From Gordoniibacillus kamchatkensis (GTDB lineage Bacteria > Bacillota > Bacilli > Paenibacillales > NBRC-103111), in contig NZ_JXAK01000008.1 of assembly GCF_000829455.1 (NCBI RefSeq), positions 1 to 64,000 of the forward strand: 64,000 nt of DNA. Direction: 5' to 3'. The position numbers and the translations under genes are program-made. The notes below the pieces were generated by a model. That model made no database searches. It was not told the origin of the DNA and was given only the letters and a program-made list of their open reading frames with translations. This document shows, piece after piece, positions 24,908 to 34,340 of the stretch (position 1 is the first letter of the stretch; each line of letters starts with the position of its first letter).

Positions 24908-26172
24908 ATGACTTTACCCGTCAACTTCGACGATACGTTCGAACAAAACTTGGATAAATATGCGGAGCTCGTCGTTAAGGTCGGCACCAACTTGCAGCCC
25001 GGCCAAGTGCTGCTGATCGAGTCGCCGCTCGAGAACGCCCCGTTTACGCGCCGCATCGTCCGCAAGGCGTACGAGGCGGGGGCCAAATACGTGCAGGTGA
25101 TGTGGGACGACGAAGCCGTCACCCGCATTCGCTACGAATCGGCGCCGGACGAGTCGTTCTCGTACTATCCCGCCTGGCAGGCGCGCACGATGGAAATGCT
25201 CGCGGAGAGCGGGGGAGCGCTCTTGCACATCAAAGTGCCGGATCCGGAGCTGTACCGCGGCATCGAGTCGCGGAAAGTATCGTCGGCGACGAAGGCGATG
25301 CTGACCGCGCGGCAAACGTATTCGTCCTACGTCCGCACGAACAAGTTCAGCTGGTGCCTGATCAAAGCGCCGACCGCAGCCTGGGCGGCGAAGGTAATGC
25401 CTGAACTGCCCGCGGCGGACCGCATTGCGGCGATGTGGGACGCGATTTTCCGCATGAACCGCATATACGAGGACGATCCGGTCGCCGCCTGGCAAACACA
25501 TATCGACCGGCTGACGCGGCTGCAAAATATACTCAATGAGAAGCGCTACAAGAGGCTGCACTACAAGCGCCCGGCACCGATTTGCGCGTCGAGCTGGCAG
25601 AAGGCCACATTTGGCTCGGCGGCGGCGATTACAACCAGTCCGGCGTTTATTTCGTGCCGAACATGCCGACGGAGGAAGTGTTCACGATGCCGCACCGGCT
25701 CGGCGTGAACGGCACGGTAACGAGCACGCTGCCGCTTAACCTGAACGGCCGCATCGTCGACAAGTTTACGCTCACGTTCCGGGACGGCGAAGTCGTCGGC
25801 CATACGGCCGAAGTCGGGCTGCAGTACTTGACAGAGCTGCTGGACATCGACGCGGGGATGCGACGCCTCGGCGAGATCGCGCTCGTGCCGCACGATTCGC
25901 CGATCTCGAATCTCGGCCGCATTTTTTACAACACCGGCATCGACGAAAATGCTTCGTGCCACTTCGCGCTCGGCAGCGCCTACCCGGTCAACCTCGAGGG
26001 CGGCGCCGCCATGTCCAAAGATCAGCTGCTGGCGCGCGGCGGTAACGTCAGCCTGAACCATGTCGATTTCATTATCGGTTCCGCCCGGCTCGACATCGAC
26101 GGGGAGCTTGCGGACGGTACGACGGAGCCGATTTTCCGGCAAGGCAATTGGGCGATCGAGATTACGGCGTAA
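24908..26172 (+). CDS. M29-family aminopeptidase (AmpS/thermophilic type), interrupted by one frameshift
   Basis: Metalloaminopeptidase of about 421 aa removing N-terminal residues from peptides in the cytoplasm. The first 219 codons and the remainder lie in different frames. One missing A near 25,566 (TACAAG where TACAAAG is expected) restores RLHYKAPGTDLRVELAEGHIW. Metal-site segments of the family are present: TEEVFTMPHR, LGEIALVPHDSPIS, NASCHFALGSAYP and NHVDFIIGS. ATG 24908 follows AAGGAG. The nitroreductase gene follows after 28 bases, likely cotranscribed. The break is judged an error rather than decay, because both halves are otherwise well conserved. Confidence 0.85.
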
Positions 26173-26200
26173 GCTTGTCCGGGCAAGGGAGACATAACCT

Positions 26201-26962
26201 ATGAACGAAACGGATATGAACGAAACGTTGCGGCTGCTGCTCGCTCACCGTTCGATCCGCCGCTTCCGGCCCGATCCGGTGCCGGCGGAGACGGTGGAAC
26301 GCATCATCGGTGCGGCGCAGGCGGCCTCGACCTCGTCGAACATCCAGGCATACAGCGTCGTCGGGGTAACGGACGCCGGGGCGAAGCGCCGGCTCGCCGA
26401 GCTGACCGGAGGGCAGCGCCACGTCGAGCAGTGCCCGCTCTTTCTCGTTTGGTGTGCGGATTTGCACCGGCTGCAGCTCGCCGGGCGCATCGCGAATCCG
26501 GCGTTTGCGCTCGAGCCGAACGTAGAGACGTTTCTGCTTGCCACCGTCGACGCCGCGCTCGCCGCGCAGAACGCCGCCGTTGCCGCGGAGTCGCTCGGCT
26601 ACGGCATCGTCTATATCGGCGGCATACGCAACCGCCCCGCCGAAGTAACGGAGCTGCTCGGCTTGCCGCAGCTCGTCTACCCGGTGTTCGGCATGTGCGT
26701 CGGCGTGCCCGACCAGCAGCCGGATCCACGGCCGCGGTTGCCGCAAAGCGCCGTATACCATAGCGGCCGCTACAGCGATGACGATGCGCTGGAAGCGGCC
26801 GTGCGGGAATACGACGAGACGATGAGAAGCTACTATGCGCGGCGCGCCGGCGGCGGTCGAGACACCGTCTGGTCGAAAGAGATGGCCAACCGGCTTAGCG
26901 GCGCCAATCTTCGCCGGCATTTGCACGACTACTTGCTGGCGCAAGGCTTCGAGTTCCGCTGA
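26201..26962 (+). CDS. NADPH-dependent FMN nitroreductase (NfsA/FRP-like)
   Basis: A 253-aa flavin oxidoreductase: the N-terminal HRSIRRFRPDPVP is the classic FMN-phosphate contact, followed by AAQAASTSSNIQAYS and, mid-protein, AAESLGYGIVYIGGIRN. The length and C-terminal extension fit the NfsA/FRP group, which reduces nitro compounds, quinones or flavins with NADPH. A GGGAG precedes the ATG. It shares a transcript direction with the aminopeptidase and converges on the SDR gene with only 7 bases between the stops and no terminator visible there. Confidence 0.85.
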   Translation: MNETDMNETLRLLLAHRSIRRFRPDPVPAETVERIIGAAQAASTSSNIQAYSVVGVTDAGAKRRLAELTGGQRHVEQCPLFLVWCADLHRLQLAGRIANPAFALEPNVETFLLATVDAALAAQNAAVAAESLGYGIVYIGGIRNRPAEVTELLGLPQLVYPVFGMCVGVPDQQPDPRPRLPQSAVYHSGRYSDDDALEAAVREYDETMRSYYARRAGGGRDTVWSKEMANRLSGANLRRHLHDYLLAQGFEFR

Positions 26963-26969
26963 AAGGCGA

Positions 26970-27718
26970 TTACTCCAGGTACATCATTTTGCGGGTCATG
27001 CCGCCGTCGACCGTAATGTTCGCGCCGGTGACGAAGCTGTTGTCCGGATCGGTCAAGTAAAAGCATGCCTTGACGATGTCCTGCGGCATGCCGACGCGCC
27101 CGGCCGGATGCTGGGCATGATCGGCCTCGCGCAGCGCATCGTAATCGCCCGTCTCGATCCAGCCTGGGGAGATACAGTTGACGCGAATGCGGTCCGGGCC
27201 GAGCGAGACGGCGAGCGCGTGGGTGAGCGCGACGATGCCTCCCTTGGAGGCGGCGTACGCTTCCGAATTCGGCTCGGACATGAAGGCGCGGGTCGAGGCG
27301 ATGTTGACGATCGAGCCGCCGCGGCCGCTTTGCCTCATGCGCGCCGCCGCCTCGCGGGCGCAAAGGAACGTGCCGCGCAAGTTCGTGTTTAGCACGTCGT
27401 CCCATTCCTCGAGCGTCAGCTCATAGGGGGATTTCCAGCGCCCGATGCCGGCATTGTTGATCACGATGTCGACGGCTCCGTAAACGTTCGCGGCGCGTTC
27501 GACGAGCCCGGCTATATCGCCCGGACGGCGCATGTCGGCCGCCACGAATTGGGCCGTTCCGCCTTCGGCGCGCATCGCCGCGGCGGCGGCTTCGCCGTGC
27601 TTCGCATCGATGTCGCCGAGCGTAACGCGCGCTCCGGCGCGGCAGTAAGCGGCGGCTAGCTGGCGCCCGATGCCGCGCTTGCGCCGGAAATAATAACGGA
27701 TAAACTGTCAAATGGCAC
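26970..27718 (-). CDS. SDR-family oxidoreductase, interrupted by one frameshift near its N-terminus
   Basis: A classical short-chain dehydrogenase: NNAG, an active-site Ser in NIASTRAF, YAASKGG and a C-terminal GANITVDGGM. The long open frame begins only at about residue 48. The missing N-terminus is found upstream in another frame: GTG 27718 behind AAGGAG, then PFDSLSVIISGAS, and after a one-base deletion near 27,677, RGIGRQLAAAY. This restores the TGxxxGIG dinucleotide loop (here SGASRGIG). The intended protein is about 249 aa. Glucose/3-oxoacyl-type dehydrogenases are the nearest kind; the substrate is unknown. Confidence 0.83.
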
Positions 27719-27858
27719 GGAATCGTCTCCTTTATCGTGCAGATTTACTACTAACATAGCGAACTTCGGATCCATTTTCCAGTGAACGGTCATACCATTG
27801 CCCTATTTGATATAGTAAAATGATACATAAAGCTTGCGGTGTGCGGAGGACCTCGGTC

Positions 27859-28179
27859 ATGGAAATAGATAGACATGCGCTTATCGCTAAATTTTTTGCC
27901 GTGCTGCGCAATTTGAATCACTCGAAGGACGACATTTTGGAAGTGCGCAAGTTTTTCGAGCTGCTGTCCGAGGTGCGCACGTACGTTCCGCCGACTGTCG
28001 AATTTATGACCGTGCTGAAAACGTACCGGCCGAAGCTGTTCCAGGAATTCAAAACGTCGCTGATCCCGAATTCGCGGATGCAGATGCTGGCGACGATCAA
28101 TTTTCATATCGGCCAGGCGCTGATCAATTTGGGCATCACCGACCAGGCCCAATTGCAGCAAGCGATCAAAGGGCGCTAA
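27859..28179 (+). CDS. Small conserved-looking protein of unknown function
   Basis: A 106-aa, mainly helical, soluble protein with no signal or membrane segment. The ATG at 27859 follows GGAGG with 9-base spacing, so the longer frame from 27820 is not used. The sequence (LNHSKDDILEVRKFFELLSEV ... VEFMTVLKTYRPKLFQEFK) suggests a compact helical bundle. I do not recognise the family. It lies just upstream of glpX (91-base gap) in the same direction; whether they share a promoter is unclear. Confidence 0.65.
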   Translation: MEIDRHALIAKFFAVLRNLNHSKDDILEVRKFFELLSEVRTYVPPTVEFMTVLKTYRPKLFQEFKTSLIPNSRMQMLATINFHIGQALINLGITDQAQLQQAIKGR

Positions 28180-28269
28180 TACGCCGTTGCTTTCCTACAT
28201 CTTCATCCGTTATGCTACAATCGTTAGCAGCTTGCATCATTTGCAACTATCGCCAAGGGGGAGTTATGA

Positions 28270-29238
28270 ATGGAGAGAGAGCTGGCACTCGAAGTCGTGC
28301 GCGTGACGGAGCTGGCGGCGCTAGCGTCGGCACGCTGGATGGGAAGGGGCCTCAAGCATGAAGCGGACGGAGCGGCGACAGCGGCGATGCGGGCGATGTT
28401 CGATTCGGTATCGGTCAAAGGCACCGTCGTGATCGGCGAAGGCGAAATGGATGAAGCGCCGATGCTGTATATCGGGGAGAAGGTCGGCAATCAGGAAGGC
28501 CCGGAGGTCGACATCGCCGTAGACCCGTTGGAAGGCACCGAGCTGGTGGCCAAAGGGCTGAACAACGCGATGGCTGTCGTGGCGATAGCGCCGAAAGGGC
28601 ATTTGCTGCATGCGCCGGACATGTACATGGAAAAGCTGGCCTGCGGCCCGCTGCTGAAAGGGCGGCTGCGCCTCGCCGACCCGCTGGACGTTACGCTGAT
28701 GAAGACGGCGCAAATTTTAAACAAGCCGATTTCCGATTTGACGGTAACGATTTTGGAGCGGGAGCGCCATAAAAAGCACATCGAGACGCTGCGCTCCGTC
28801 GGCTGCCGCATCAAGCTGTTGAGCGACGGCGATGTGGCGGGGGCGATCGCGCCTGCGTTCGCCCAGACCGGCGTCGACTTGTATATCGGCTCCGGCGGTG
28901 CGCCGGAAGGCGTGCTGGCCGCCGCAGCGCTGTCGTGCCTTGACGGCGAGCTGCAGGGCCGCCTCATGCCGATGACGGCGGAAGAAGAGGAGCGGTGCCG
29001 GGCGATGGGGCTGGAAGATCCGACGAAAGTGCTGACGATGGATCAGATGGTCGGCGACGGCGACGTCATTTTCGCGGCGACCGGCATTACCCCAGGCGAT
29101 TTCCTTGACGGCGTATTGATGCTGCCGGGGCAGCGCGCCGAGACGCACTCGCTCGTCATGCGCGCCAAGACGCGCACGATTCGCCACATCAAGACGAGCC
29201 ATTACTTGCCGAACAAGCCGCTGTCCGGCCTCGGCTGA
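28270..29238 (+). CDS. glpX: Class II fructose-1,6-bisphosphatase
   Basis: A 322-aa GlpX-type phosphatase that converts fructose-1,6-bisphosphate to fructose-6-phosphate in gluconeogenesis. Diagnostic segments are KGTVVIGEGEMDEAPMLYIG (metal-binding acidic cluster), DIAVDPLEGTELVAKG, GSGGAPEGVLAAAALSCLDG and FAATGITPGD. The length matches the family. AAGGGGGAG precedes the ATG. A hairpin without a T tract (29,244-29,279) lies at its 3' end and overlaps the end of the convergent AraC gene. It may be one of several FBPases in the genome. Confidence 0.94.
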   Translation: MERELALEVVRVTELAALASARWMGRGLKHEADGAATAAMRAMFDSVSVKGTVVIGEGEMDEAPMLYIGEKVGNQEGPEVDIAVDPLEGTELVAKGLNNAMAVVAIAPKGHLLHAPDMYMEKLACGPLLKGRLRLADPLDVTLMKTAQILNKPISDLTVTILERERHKKHIETLRSVGCRIKLLSDGDVAGAIAPAFAQTGVDLYIGSGGAPEGVLAAAALSCLDGELQGRLMPMTAEEEERCRAMGLEDPTKVLTMDQMVGDGDVIFAATGITPGDFLDGVLMLPGQRAETHSLVMRAKTRTIRHIKTSHYLPNKPLSGLG

Positions 29239-29243
29239 CATAG

Positions 29244-29279
29244 GCGGCTCTACGGGACAGCATCCCGTTTACGAGCCGC
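29244..29279. other. Hairpin at the glpX/AraC convergence
   Basis: GCGGCTC-TACGGGA pairs with TCCCGT-ACGAGCCGC with small bulges. There is no T run, so it is only a possible weak terminator or 3'-end stabiliser. It overlaps the last codons of the AraC gene. Confidence 0.4.
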
Positions 29280-30120
29280 GCTCGAACAGCTTGCGGTATT
29301 GCGTTGGGGTCATCCCTTCGTATTCCAGAAATCTTTTATTGAAATAGCTCACGCTCGGATAGCCGGCGTCGCGGGCAATCGCCCCGACGGCGGCTTCTTT
29401 GTGCTCGAGCAGGCGCTGCTTCGCCGTCTGCAGCCGGCATCTCGTCATGAACTCGAGCGGCGTCATGTTCGCCGCCCTGCGGAACAGCTTGCAAAAGTAG
29501 TACGTGCTGACGCCGGCGGCTTCGGCCCACTCCTCCAGCAAAAACGGCTCGCACGCCTTGCTCTGCATGACCGGGAGCAGCCGGACGATGCGCTCGTAGG
29601 CGTCGGCTCCGGCCGGGGAGTTTGGCGTGAGCGGCTCGGCCTGGGCCATGAATTCGGCGACGACGGCGTAGGTGAGCGTCGACAGCCGCGTCGGCCGCAG
29701 CATTTTGTACCGTTCCGATTCGTCCAGGAGCAGCTCGTGCGCTTCTTCCCAGTCGGCGAGCTGGCGCAGCGTCCATACGAGCGAGCGGTGCATGCGCCGC
29801 TCCAGCAAATGCGCCATTAGCGGCTCGCGGCCGTAAAAATGAACCCACAGCACGTCCCACGGCTCGTCCTCGCCGGAATAGTAGCGCTGTGCGCTCATCG
29901 GAAAATACAGAAACGCGTCTCCGCGCCGCAGCTCGTACCGCTTTCCTTCCGCCTCCACATAGCCGTGGCCGGCGGCGACGACGTGAATGCTGAAGTTGTT
30001 TAGCGACCCCGCTTCGCGCGTAACGCTGTGACCGGGCCAATCGGCGTACCGCCCGACCGACCACGGAAAGCAAAAATACGGCTGATCGACAATCGTCGGA
30101 AAATGGACCTGCCGATGCAT
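29269..30120 (-). CDS. AraC-family transcriptional regulator
   Basis: A 283-aa regulator with an N-terminal cupin-like sensor (IHVVAAGHGYVEAEGKRYELRRGDAFLYFP) and C-terminal AraC domain (FLLEEWAEAAGVSTYYFCKLFRRAAN and AVGAIARDAGYPSVSYFNKRF). GGAGGG precedes two adjacent ATGs; the second (30120) has the better spacing. It is divergent from the Gfo/Idh/MocA and aldo/keto reductase genes, which are its probable targets. The NFSIHVVAAGHGY pattern is typical of sugar-responsive AraC proteins in this group. Confidence 0.87.
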   Translation of the reverse strand: MHRQVHFPTIVDQPYFCFPWSVGRYADWPGHSVTREAGSLNNFSIHVVAAGHGYVEAEGKRYELRRGDAFLYFPMSAQRYYSGEDEPWDVLWVHFYGREPLMAHLLERRMHRSLVWTLRQLADWEEAHELLLDESERYKMLRPTRLSTLTYAVVAEFMAQAEPLTPNSPAGADAYERIVRLLPVMQSKACEPFLLEEWAEAAGVSTYYFCKLFRRAANMTPLEFMTRCRLQTAKQRLLEHKEAAVGAIARDAGYPSVSYFNKRFLEYEGMTPTQYRKLFERGS

Positions 30121-30235
30121 CATGAACCCTCCATGACAATATTGTTGTAATGCAATGCAATAAATTTTTATATTCAAGGGACATAGGAAGGAATATAATC
30201 ACAATATCATATTATTTTGAGGAGGAACAGAAGTT

Positions 30236-31243
30236 ATGGACATGAGCCGAAAGCTGCGTTGGGGCATACTCGGCTGCGCCGGCATTGCCAAGCGCGCCTT
30301 CATTCCGGGTGTTGCCGATTCGCAGTCGGGCACGCTGGCCGCTATCGCCAGCCGCGATCTGGATAAAGCGAAGGAGACGGCCGCCGAGTTCGGCATCGCC
30401 CGCGCGTATGGAAGCTACGAAGAGCTGCTGGCGGATCCTGAAATTGACGCCGTTTACATACCGCTGCCGAACCATTTGCACAAGGAATGGACGATTCGCG
30501 CGGCGCAGGCGGGGAAGCATGTGCTGTGCGAGAAGCCGGCGGCGCTGAACGCGCACGAGGCGGCGGAAATGGCGGAGGCGTGCCGCGCGGCGGGGGTTCA
30601 TTTTGCCGAGGCGTTCATGTACAGGCACCATCCCCGCTACCGGATGATCAAGGAAGTGATCGACTCCGGGGAAATCGGGGCGCTGCGCGGCGTCCACGGC
30701 GCGTTCACGTTCAACGGCGCGGCCAACAAGCAAAACGTTCGCTATCGCCAGGATTGGGGCGGTGGCTCGCTGTACGACGTAGGCTGTTATCCGATCAGTG
30801 CGGCGCGGCTGCTCATCGGCGCGGAGCCGATTGCGGCGACGGTGCACGCCTATTTCTCGCCGGAGCACGATAACGTCGATATGATGGCTTCGGGTCTTCT
30901 CGAATTTCCGGGATCGATCGCCCTCACGTTCGACTGCGGCATGTGGGCGGCGTTCCGCAACACGCTCGAAGTGCTCGGAACGGACGGCTTTATCGAAGTG
31001 CCGTCGGCTTACATTTACCCGAAAGAGCCGGGCGGCGCCAACTTCTTCGTGACGACGAAGGCAGGGCGGCGCGAAGTTGAAGTGTCGACCGTCAATCAAT
31101 ATGCGCTGCAGGCCGACGATTTTGCGCGCGCCGCGCTTGCGGGCGCTGCGCCCGTCGCATCGCCGGCTGATGCGATAGCGGGCATGAGAGCGCTTGATGC
31201 GTGTCTCGAATCGGCGCGCACGCGCCGCCGGATTATTTTGTAA
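30236..31243 (+). CDS. Gfo/Idh/MocA-family NAD(P)-dependent oxidoreductase
   Basis: This 335-aa enzyme has a Rossmann domain (RWGILGCAGIAKRAFIPG), the conserved EKPAALNAHEA segment with catalytic Lys, and the substrate domain (GGSLYDVGCYPISAARLLIG). Members oxidise or epimerise sugars and cyclitols such as glucose, inositol or xylose derivatives. GAGGAGGAACAG precedes the ATG. An aldo/keto reductase gene follows after 14 bases and probably acts on the same sugar. Divergent AraC regulator. The exact substrate is not readable. Confidence 0.9.
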   Translation: MDMSRKLRWGILGCAGIAKRAFIPGVADSQSGTLAAIASRDLDKAKETAAEFGIARAYGSYEELLADPEIDAVYIPLPNHLHKEWTIRAAQAGKHVLCEKPAALNAHEAAEMAEACRAAGVHFAEAFMYRHHPRYRMIKEVIDSGEIGALRGVHGAFTFNGAANKQNVRYRQDWGGGSLYDVGCYPISAARLLIGAEPIAATVHAYFSPEHDNVDMMASGLLEFPGSIALTFDCGMWAAFRNTLEVLGTDGFIEVPSAYIYPKEPGGANFFVTTKAGRREVEVSTVNQYALQADDFARAALAGAAPVASPADAIAGMRALDACLESARTRRRIIL

Positions 31244-31257
31244 GGGAGGCTGCGAAG

Positions 31258-32196
31258 ATGCAGTTCATCGACATTGCGGGAGCGGGCAAACCGGTATCCC
31301 GTCTGATCAAAGGGTCGGATTATTTCCGTCACGACAATTACGAAACGGTAGCGCGCAATCTGGACGCCTATCTCGCAATCGGCGGCAATACGGTCGATAC
31401 GGCGCACATTTATAGCGGCGGCCAGAGCGAGGAAGTGCTCGGCAAATATTTGAGCGAGACCGGCAACCGCGACAAGATCGTCATTTTGACGAAAGGCGCG
31501 CACCATGACCGAAACGGACCGCGCGTAGACAAGGCTTCGATCGACAGCGATTTGCGGACGAGCCTGGAGCGGCTGCAGACCGGCTTCATCGAGCTGTACG
31601 CCTTGCACCGCGACAATCCGGACGTGCCGGTCGGCCCAATCATCGATGCGCTGAACGAGCACATCGAGGCTGGCCGCATCGGAGCGATCGGCGCGTCCAA
31701 CTGGACGTGGCAGCGGCTGGAGGAGGCGAACGAATACGCGGCCAAGCACGGCTTGGTCGGCTTCTCCTTCAGCAGCCCGAACCTCAGCCTGGCCAAAGCG
31801 AACGAGCCGTTCTGGGCGGGCTGCGTCTCGGCCGACGCGGAAACGTGCCGCTGGCACGAGCGCACCGGGATGCCGCTGCTTTCCTGGTCGTCGCAGGCGC
31901 GCGGCTTTTTCACCGGGCGGTTTACGCCGGACGTGCGCGACAACGCCGATCTGGTGCGGGTGTTTTACAGCGACGACAACTGGGAGCGGTACCGCCGGGC
32001 GGAACGGCTCGCGGCCGAGAAGGGCGTGACGACGATTCAGATTGCGCTCGCCTACGTGCTCAATCAGCCGTTCCCGGCGGCGGCGCTCATCGGCGCGCAA
32101 AACCCGGAGGAGCTTCGTTCTTGCGAGGAAGGCGAGCAGATCAAGCTGAGCCGCGCCGAGCTCGATTGGCTCGATTTGACCGCCGCCGAGCGTTAA
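31258..32196 (+). CDS. Aldo/keto reductase
   Basis: A 312-aa aldo/keto reductase-fold protein: the catalytic Asp/Tyr region (GGNTVDTAHIYSGGQSEEVLGKYL), a Lys (VILTKGAHHD) and active-site His (IELYALHRDNP), and the NADPH-binding C-terminal part (TTIQIALAYVLNQPFPAAALIGAQNPEEL). ATG 31258 has GGGAGG 9 bases upstream; a longer frame from 31201 runs inside the preceding gene. Paired with the Gfo/Idh/MocA gene and closed by a terminator, forming a two-gene operon. Confidence 0.9.
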   Translation: MQFIDIAGAGKPVSRLIKGSDYFRHDNYETVARNLDAYLAIGGNTVDTAHIYSGGQSEEVLGKYLSETGNRDKIVILTKGAHHDRNGPRVDKASIDSDLRTSLERLQTGFIELYALHRDNPDVPVGPIIDALNEHIEAGRIGAIGASNWTWQRLEEANEYAAKHGLVGFSFSSPNLSLAKANEPFWAGCVSADAETCRWHERTGMPLLSWSSQARGFFTGRFTPDVRDNADLVRVFYSDDNWERYRRAERLAAEKGVTTIQIALAYVLNQPFPAAALIGAQNPEELRSCEEGEQIKLSRAELDWLDLTAAER

Positions 32197-32219
32197 GAAC
32201 ATCACCAATGCTCAATAGG

Positions 32220-32264
32220 AAACGAACCGGCGCCCGCCGTTTGCGGGGACCGGTTCGTTTTTTT
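32220..32264 (+). terminator. Intrinsic terminator of the oxidoreductase/aldo-keto reductase operon
   Basis: AACGAACCGG pairs with CCGGTTCGTT around an inner CCCGCC/GGCGGG-like arm, followed by T7. Confidence 0.85.
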
Positions 32265-32362
32265 GCTGTGGATAGACCATAATGATAGGGGCTGCAACAT
32301 TTATTCGGCGCGAACCGTTAATAAAATAGCTCCGGAGCAAAATGGAAAAAGCAGGTGAGATG

Positions 32363-33295
32363 ATGAAACGAAGATGGACCATGCTTGCCGTCTTGTCGCT
32401 ATGCATGCTTTTGTTTTTCGGCACAAGCGCATTCGCCTTCGACGATTTGAGCGGCATTCCCGGCAGCAGCAAGATCGAAAGCTTGAAGAACGATCGCATC
32501 GTAAGCGGGGACAGCGAGAAAGAGTTTAAGCCGCACCGGAAAACGACGTACGCCGAAGGCATCCAGCTGATCGTGAAAGGCCTCGATTTGAATATCGACA
32601 ACATCAAGTTTATCAAGAAGCCCGAGGCCAGCGATTATTTCACGAAGGTGCCCGATGATGCCTGGTACGCGCAAGCATTTATTATCGCCCAGCATAACGG
32701 CATGGATTTGCCGCGGAATATCGATCCGAAAAGCGCAATGAGCCGCCAAGATTTCGCCATGTATTTGGCGCGGGCGATTACGTACAAGTGGACGTTTATG
32801 CAAACGATGCAGTTTATCGTCTTCGCCGATTCGGACGAAGTGTCCAAGGAGGCGTCGAGCGCCGTGCAAATGCTGCTTAAGGCGCACATTGCCGAGCTGG
32901 ACAAAGAGAACCGGTTCCGTCCGGCGGACCGAATTACCCGCGCGGAAGCGGCTGTGATGATCTACAATGCGCGCTTGTTCGTCAAAGACAAGGAATTGCG
33001 CGACCATTCGGGCGATCCGAGCCAGCCGCCGGTGCAGAACGAGAAAGTCGATGTGCAAATCAAAGCGGTCAATTCGAGCGTGAACGAAGTGACGCTCGTT
33101 TGGGGCGAGAAGCCGAACCCCGGCTACCGCATCACGATCGACCGCATTCAATTTACGGACGACCGCAAGGCGATCGTTTACTATCAGCTGCACTATCCGC
33201 AGCCGGGCGACTCGTACGCGCAAGTCGTTACCGATGCGAAGGCGGTTACGTATGTGGATGCCGGGTACCAAGTATCGGCACAGCGGATGGAGTAA
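32363..33295 (+). CDS. Exported protein with S-layer-homology-like repeats
   Basis: A 310-aa secreted protein: signal peptide (KRRWTMLAVLSLCMLLFFGTSAFAF), then about 190 residues with SLH-like features (IVSGDSEKEFKPHRKTTYAEG, MSRQDFAMYLARAIT, FADSDEVSKEASSAVQMLL, FRPADRITRAEAAVMIYNA). SLH repeats anchor proteins to pyruvylated wall polymers in Paenibacillaceae. The C-terminal 80 residues after PSQPPVQNEK form a separate beta-rich domain of unknown role. ATG 32363 is preferred over one three bases upstream for spacing from AGGTG. Monocistronic, with a terminator. Confidence 0.82.
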   Translation: MKRRWTMLAVLSLCMLLFFGTSAFAFDDLSGIPGSSKIESLKNDRIVSGDSEKEFKPHRKTTYAEGIQLIVKGLDLNIDNIKFIKKPEASDYFTKVPDDAWYAQAFIIAQHNGMDLPRNIDPKSAMSRQDFAMYLARAITYKWTFMQTMQFIVFADSDEVSKEASSAVQMLLKAHIAELDKENRFRPADRITRAEAAVMIYNARLFVKDKELRDHSGDPSQPPVQNEKVDVQIKAVNSSVNEVTLVWGEKPNPGYRITIDRIQFTDDRKAIVYYQLHYPQPGDSYAQVVTDAKAVTYVDAGYQVSAQRME

Positions 33296-33320
33296 GCTCG
33301 GCACGGTAATAAAGAGGACG

Positions 33321-33375
33321 AAAAAAGCAGCGCCAGCTCGTTCCCGCAAGGGAGTAGCCGGCGCTGCTTTTTTGA
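33321..33375 (+). terminator. Intrinsic terminator after the SLH-like gene
   Basis: AAAAAAGCAGCGCC pairs perfectly with GGCGCTGCTTTTTT. Confidence 0.9.
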
Positions 33376-33379
33376 CCGT

Positions 33380-33534
33380 TAAAGAATGTTTAAGTTCTGT
33401 GAAACGATAAAGCGAACAGAAGAACATTCTTTACGGCATGAAAAGCTTCCTCGCTTACGAAGCGAGTTTTGCTACGCAAAACTTGTAGGTCGCTCATCAT
33501 CGAAAAGGCTTCGAAAGCAGCTTTTCTTATCGTT
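33380..33534. repeat. Structured intergenic element with nested hairpins
   Basis: TAAAGAATGTT (33380-33390) pairs perfectly with 33423-33433, enclosing TTCTGT/ACAGAA. Two further hairpins follow (CTCGCTT/AAGCGAG and GTTTTGC/GCAAAAC). AACGATAA in the loop of the first hairpin is complementary to TTATCGTT at 33527-33534, so alternative or pseudoknot pairing is possible. No ORF fits. It may be a copy of another repeat family or a structured RNA at the 3' side of the convergent gene. Confidence 0.5.
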
Positions 33535-33542
33535 GGCCGCTG

Positions 33543-34193
33543 TCAGGCGTTCGCTTCTTGCATTTCCTTCAGCTGGTACAGCGCTTGTACGAGCGAGTCG
33601 GCGGGATCGCGGTTCATCAAGTACAGCGTCAGCAAATAGTGCAGCGGAATCGCGCACGTATTGTTGCCATCGGAGATGCTCGGAAACCCGGCTTCCAGCA
33701 CCGGTCCGTGTTCCGGATGGAGCTCGAGATCGACGTACACCGGCTCCGGCTCGAACTCTTCGCGCACCGTCTGCGCGCAGTGCGGCACGATGTGCTTGTC
33801 GAACAGTTCTTTCGCATCGTCCTCGGATTGCGGCGGATTCGGCAGCGGCTTGCTTTCCGGACTGCGGATGAGGTCGACGTAAAACGACGTCAGCCACAGC
33901 ACCGCGTTCGGATTCGTCTGAAACTGGCGCACCAGCTCCGATAAGAAAAAGCCGCACGCATACGAATTGCCTTCCTTCTGCAGCACGAACGCCATCATCG
34001 GGCCGTGCAGCTGGTGCTGGCCGACTTGGCCATCGACTTCGTAATCCGGGAACTGCTCTTTCAGAACGTTCTGGATCAGCTGATACCAATTGAAAATAAT
34101 TTCCGATGCGTCGGGTGCTCTGGAAGCCGGCTCACCCTCTAGCTCGTGATCTTGCTTCGCTTCCGGCTGCCCGCCGGCTTCATCGTGGGCCAT
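33543..34193 (-). CDS. Cytoplasmic protein of unknown function
   Basis: A 216-aa acidic protein without signal peptide or membrane segment. ATG 34193 is chosen because AAGGAGGAG lies upstream; the longer frame lacks support. The first 30 residues are charged and look disordered (HDEAGGQPEAKQDHELEGEP). The rest is a folded domain with phrases such as IIFNWYQLIQNVLKEQFPDYE and AIPLHYLLTLYLMNRD. I do not recognise the family. Divergent from the AEC transporter gene. Confidence 0.7.
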   Translation of the reverse strand: MAHDEAGGQPEAKQDHELEGEPASRAPDASEIIFNWYQLIQNVLKEQFPDYEVDGQVGQHQLHGPMMAFVLQKEGNSYACGFFLSELVRQFQTNPNAVLWLTSFYVDLIRSPESKPLPNPPQSEDDAKELFDKHIVPHCAQTVREEFEPEPVYVDLELHPEHGPVLEAGFPSISDGNNTCAIPLHYLLTLYLMNRDPADSLVQALYQLKEMQEANA

Positions 34194-34340
34194 TGTGCGC
34201 TCCTCCTTACTTGCTTTCATCATACCACGAACAACGGGCAAAAGAAAAAAACATTCGCTGGCAGCGCTCCGCAATGCGATGTCATCTGATATAATAGGGA
34301 GGCTGTCTCCAGCAAAATTCACCGCAAGAAGGACCTGACG

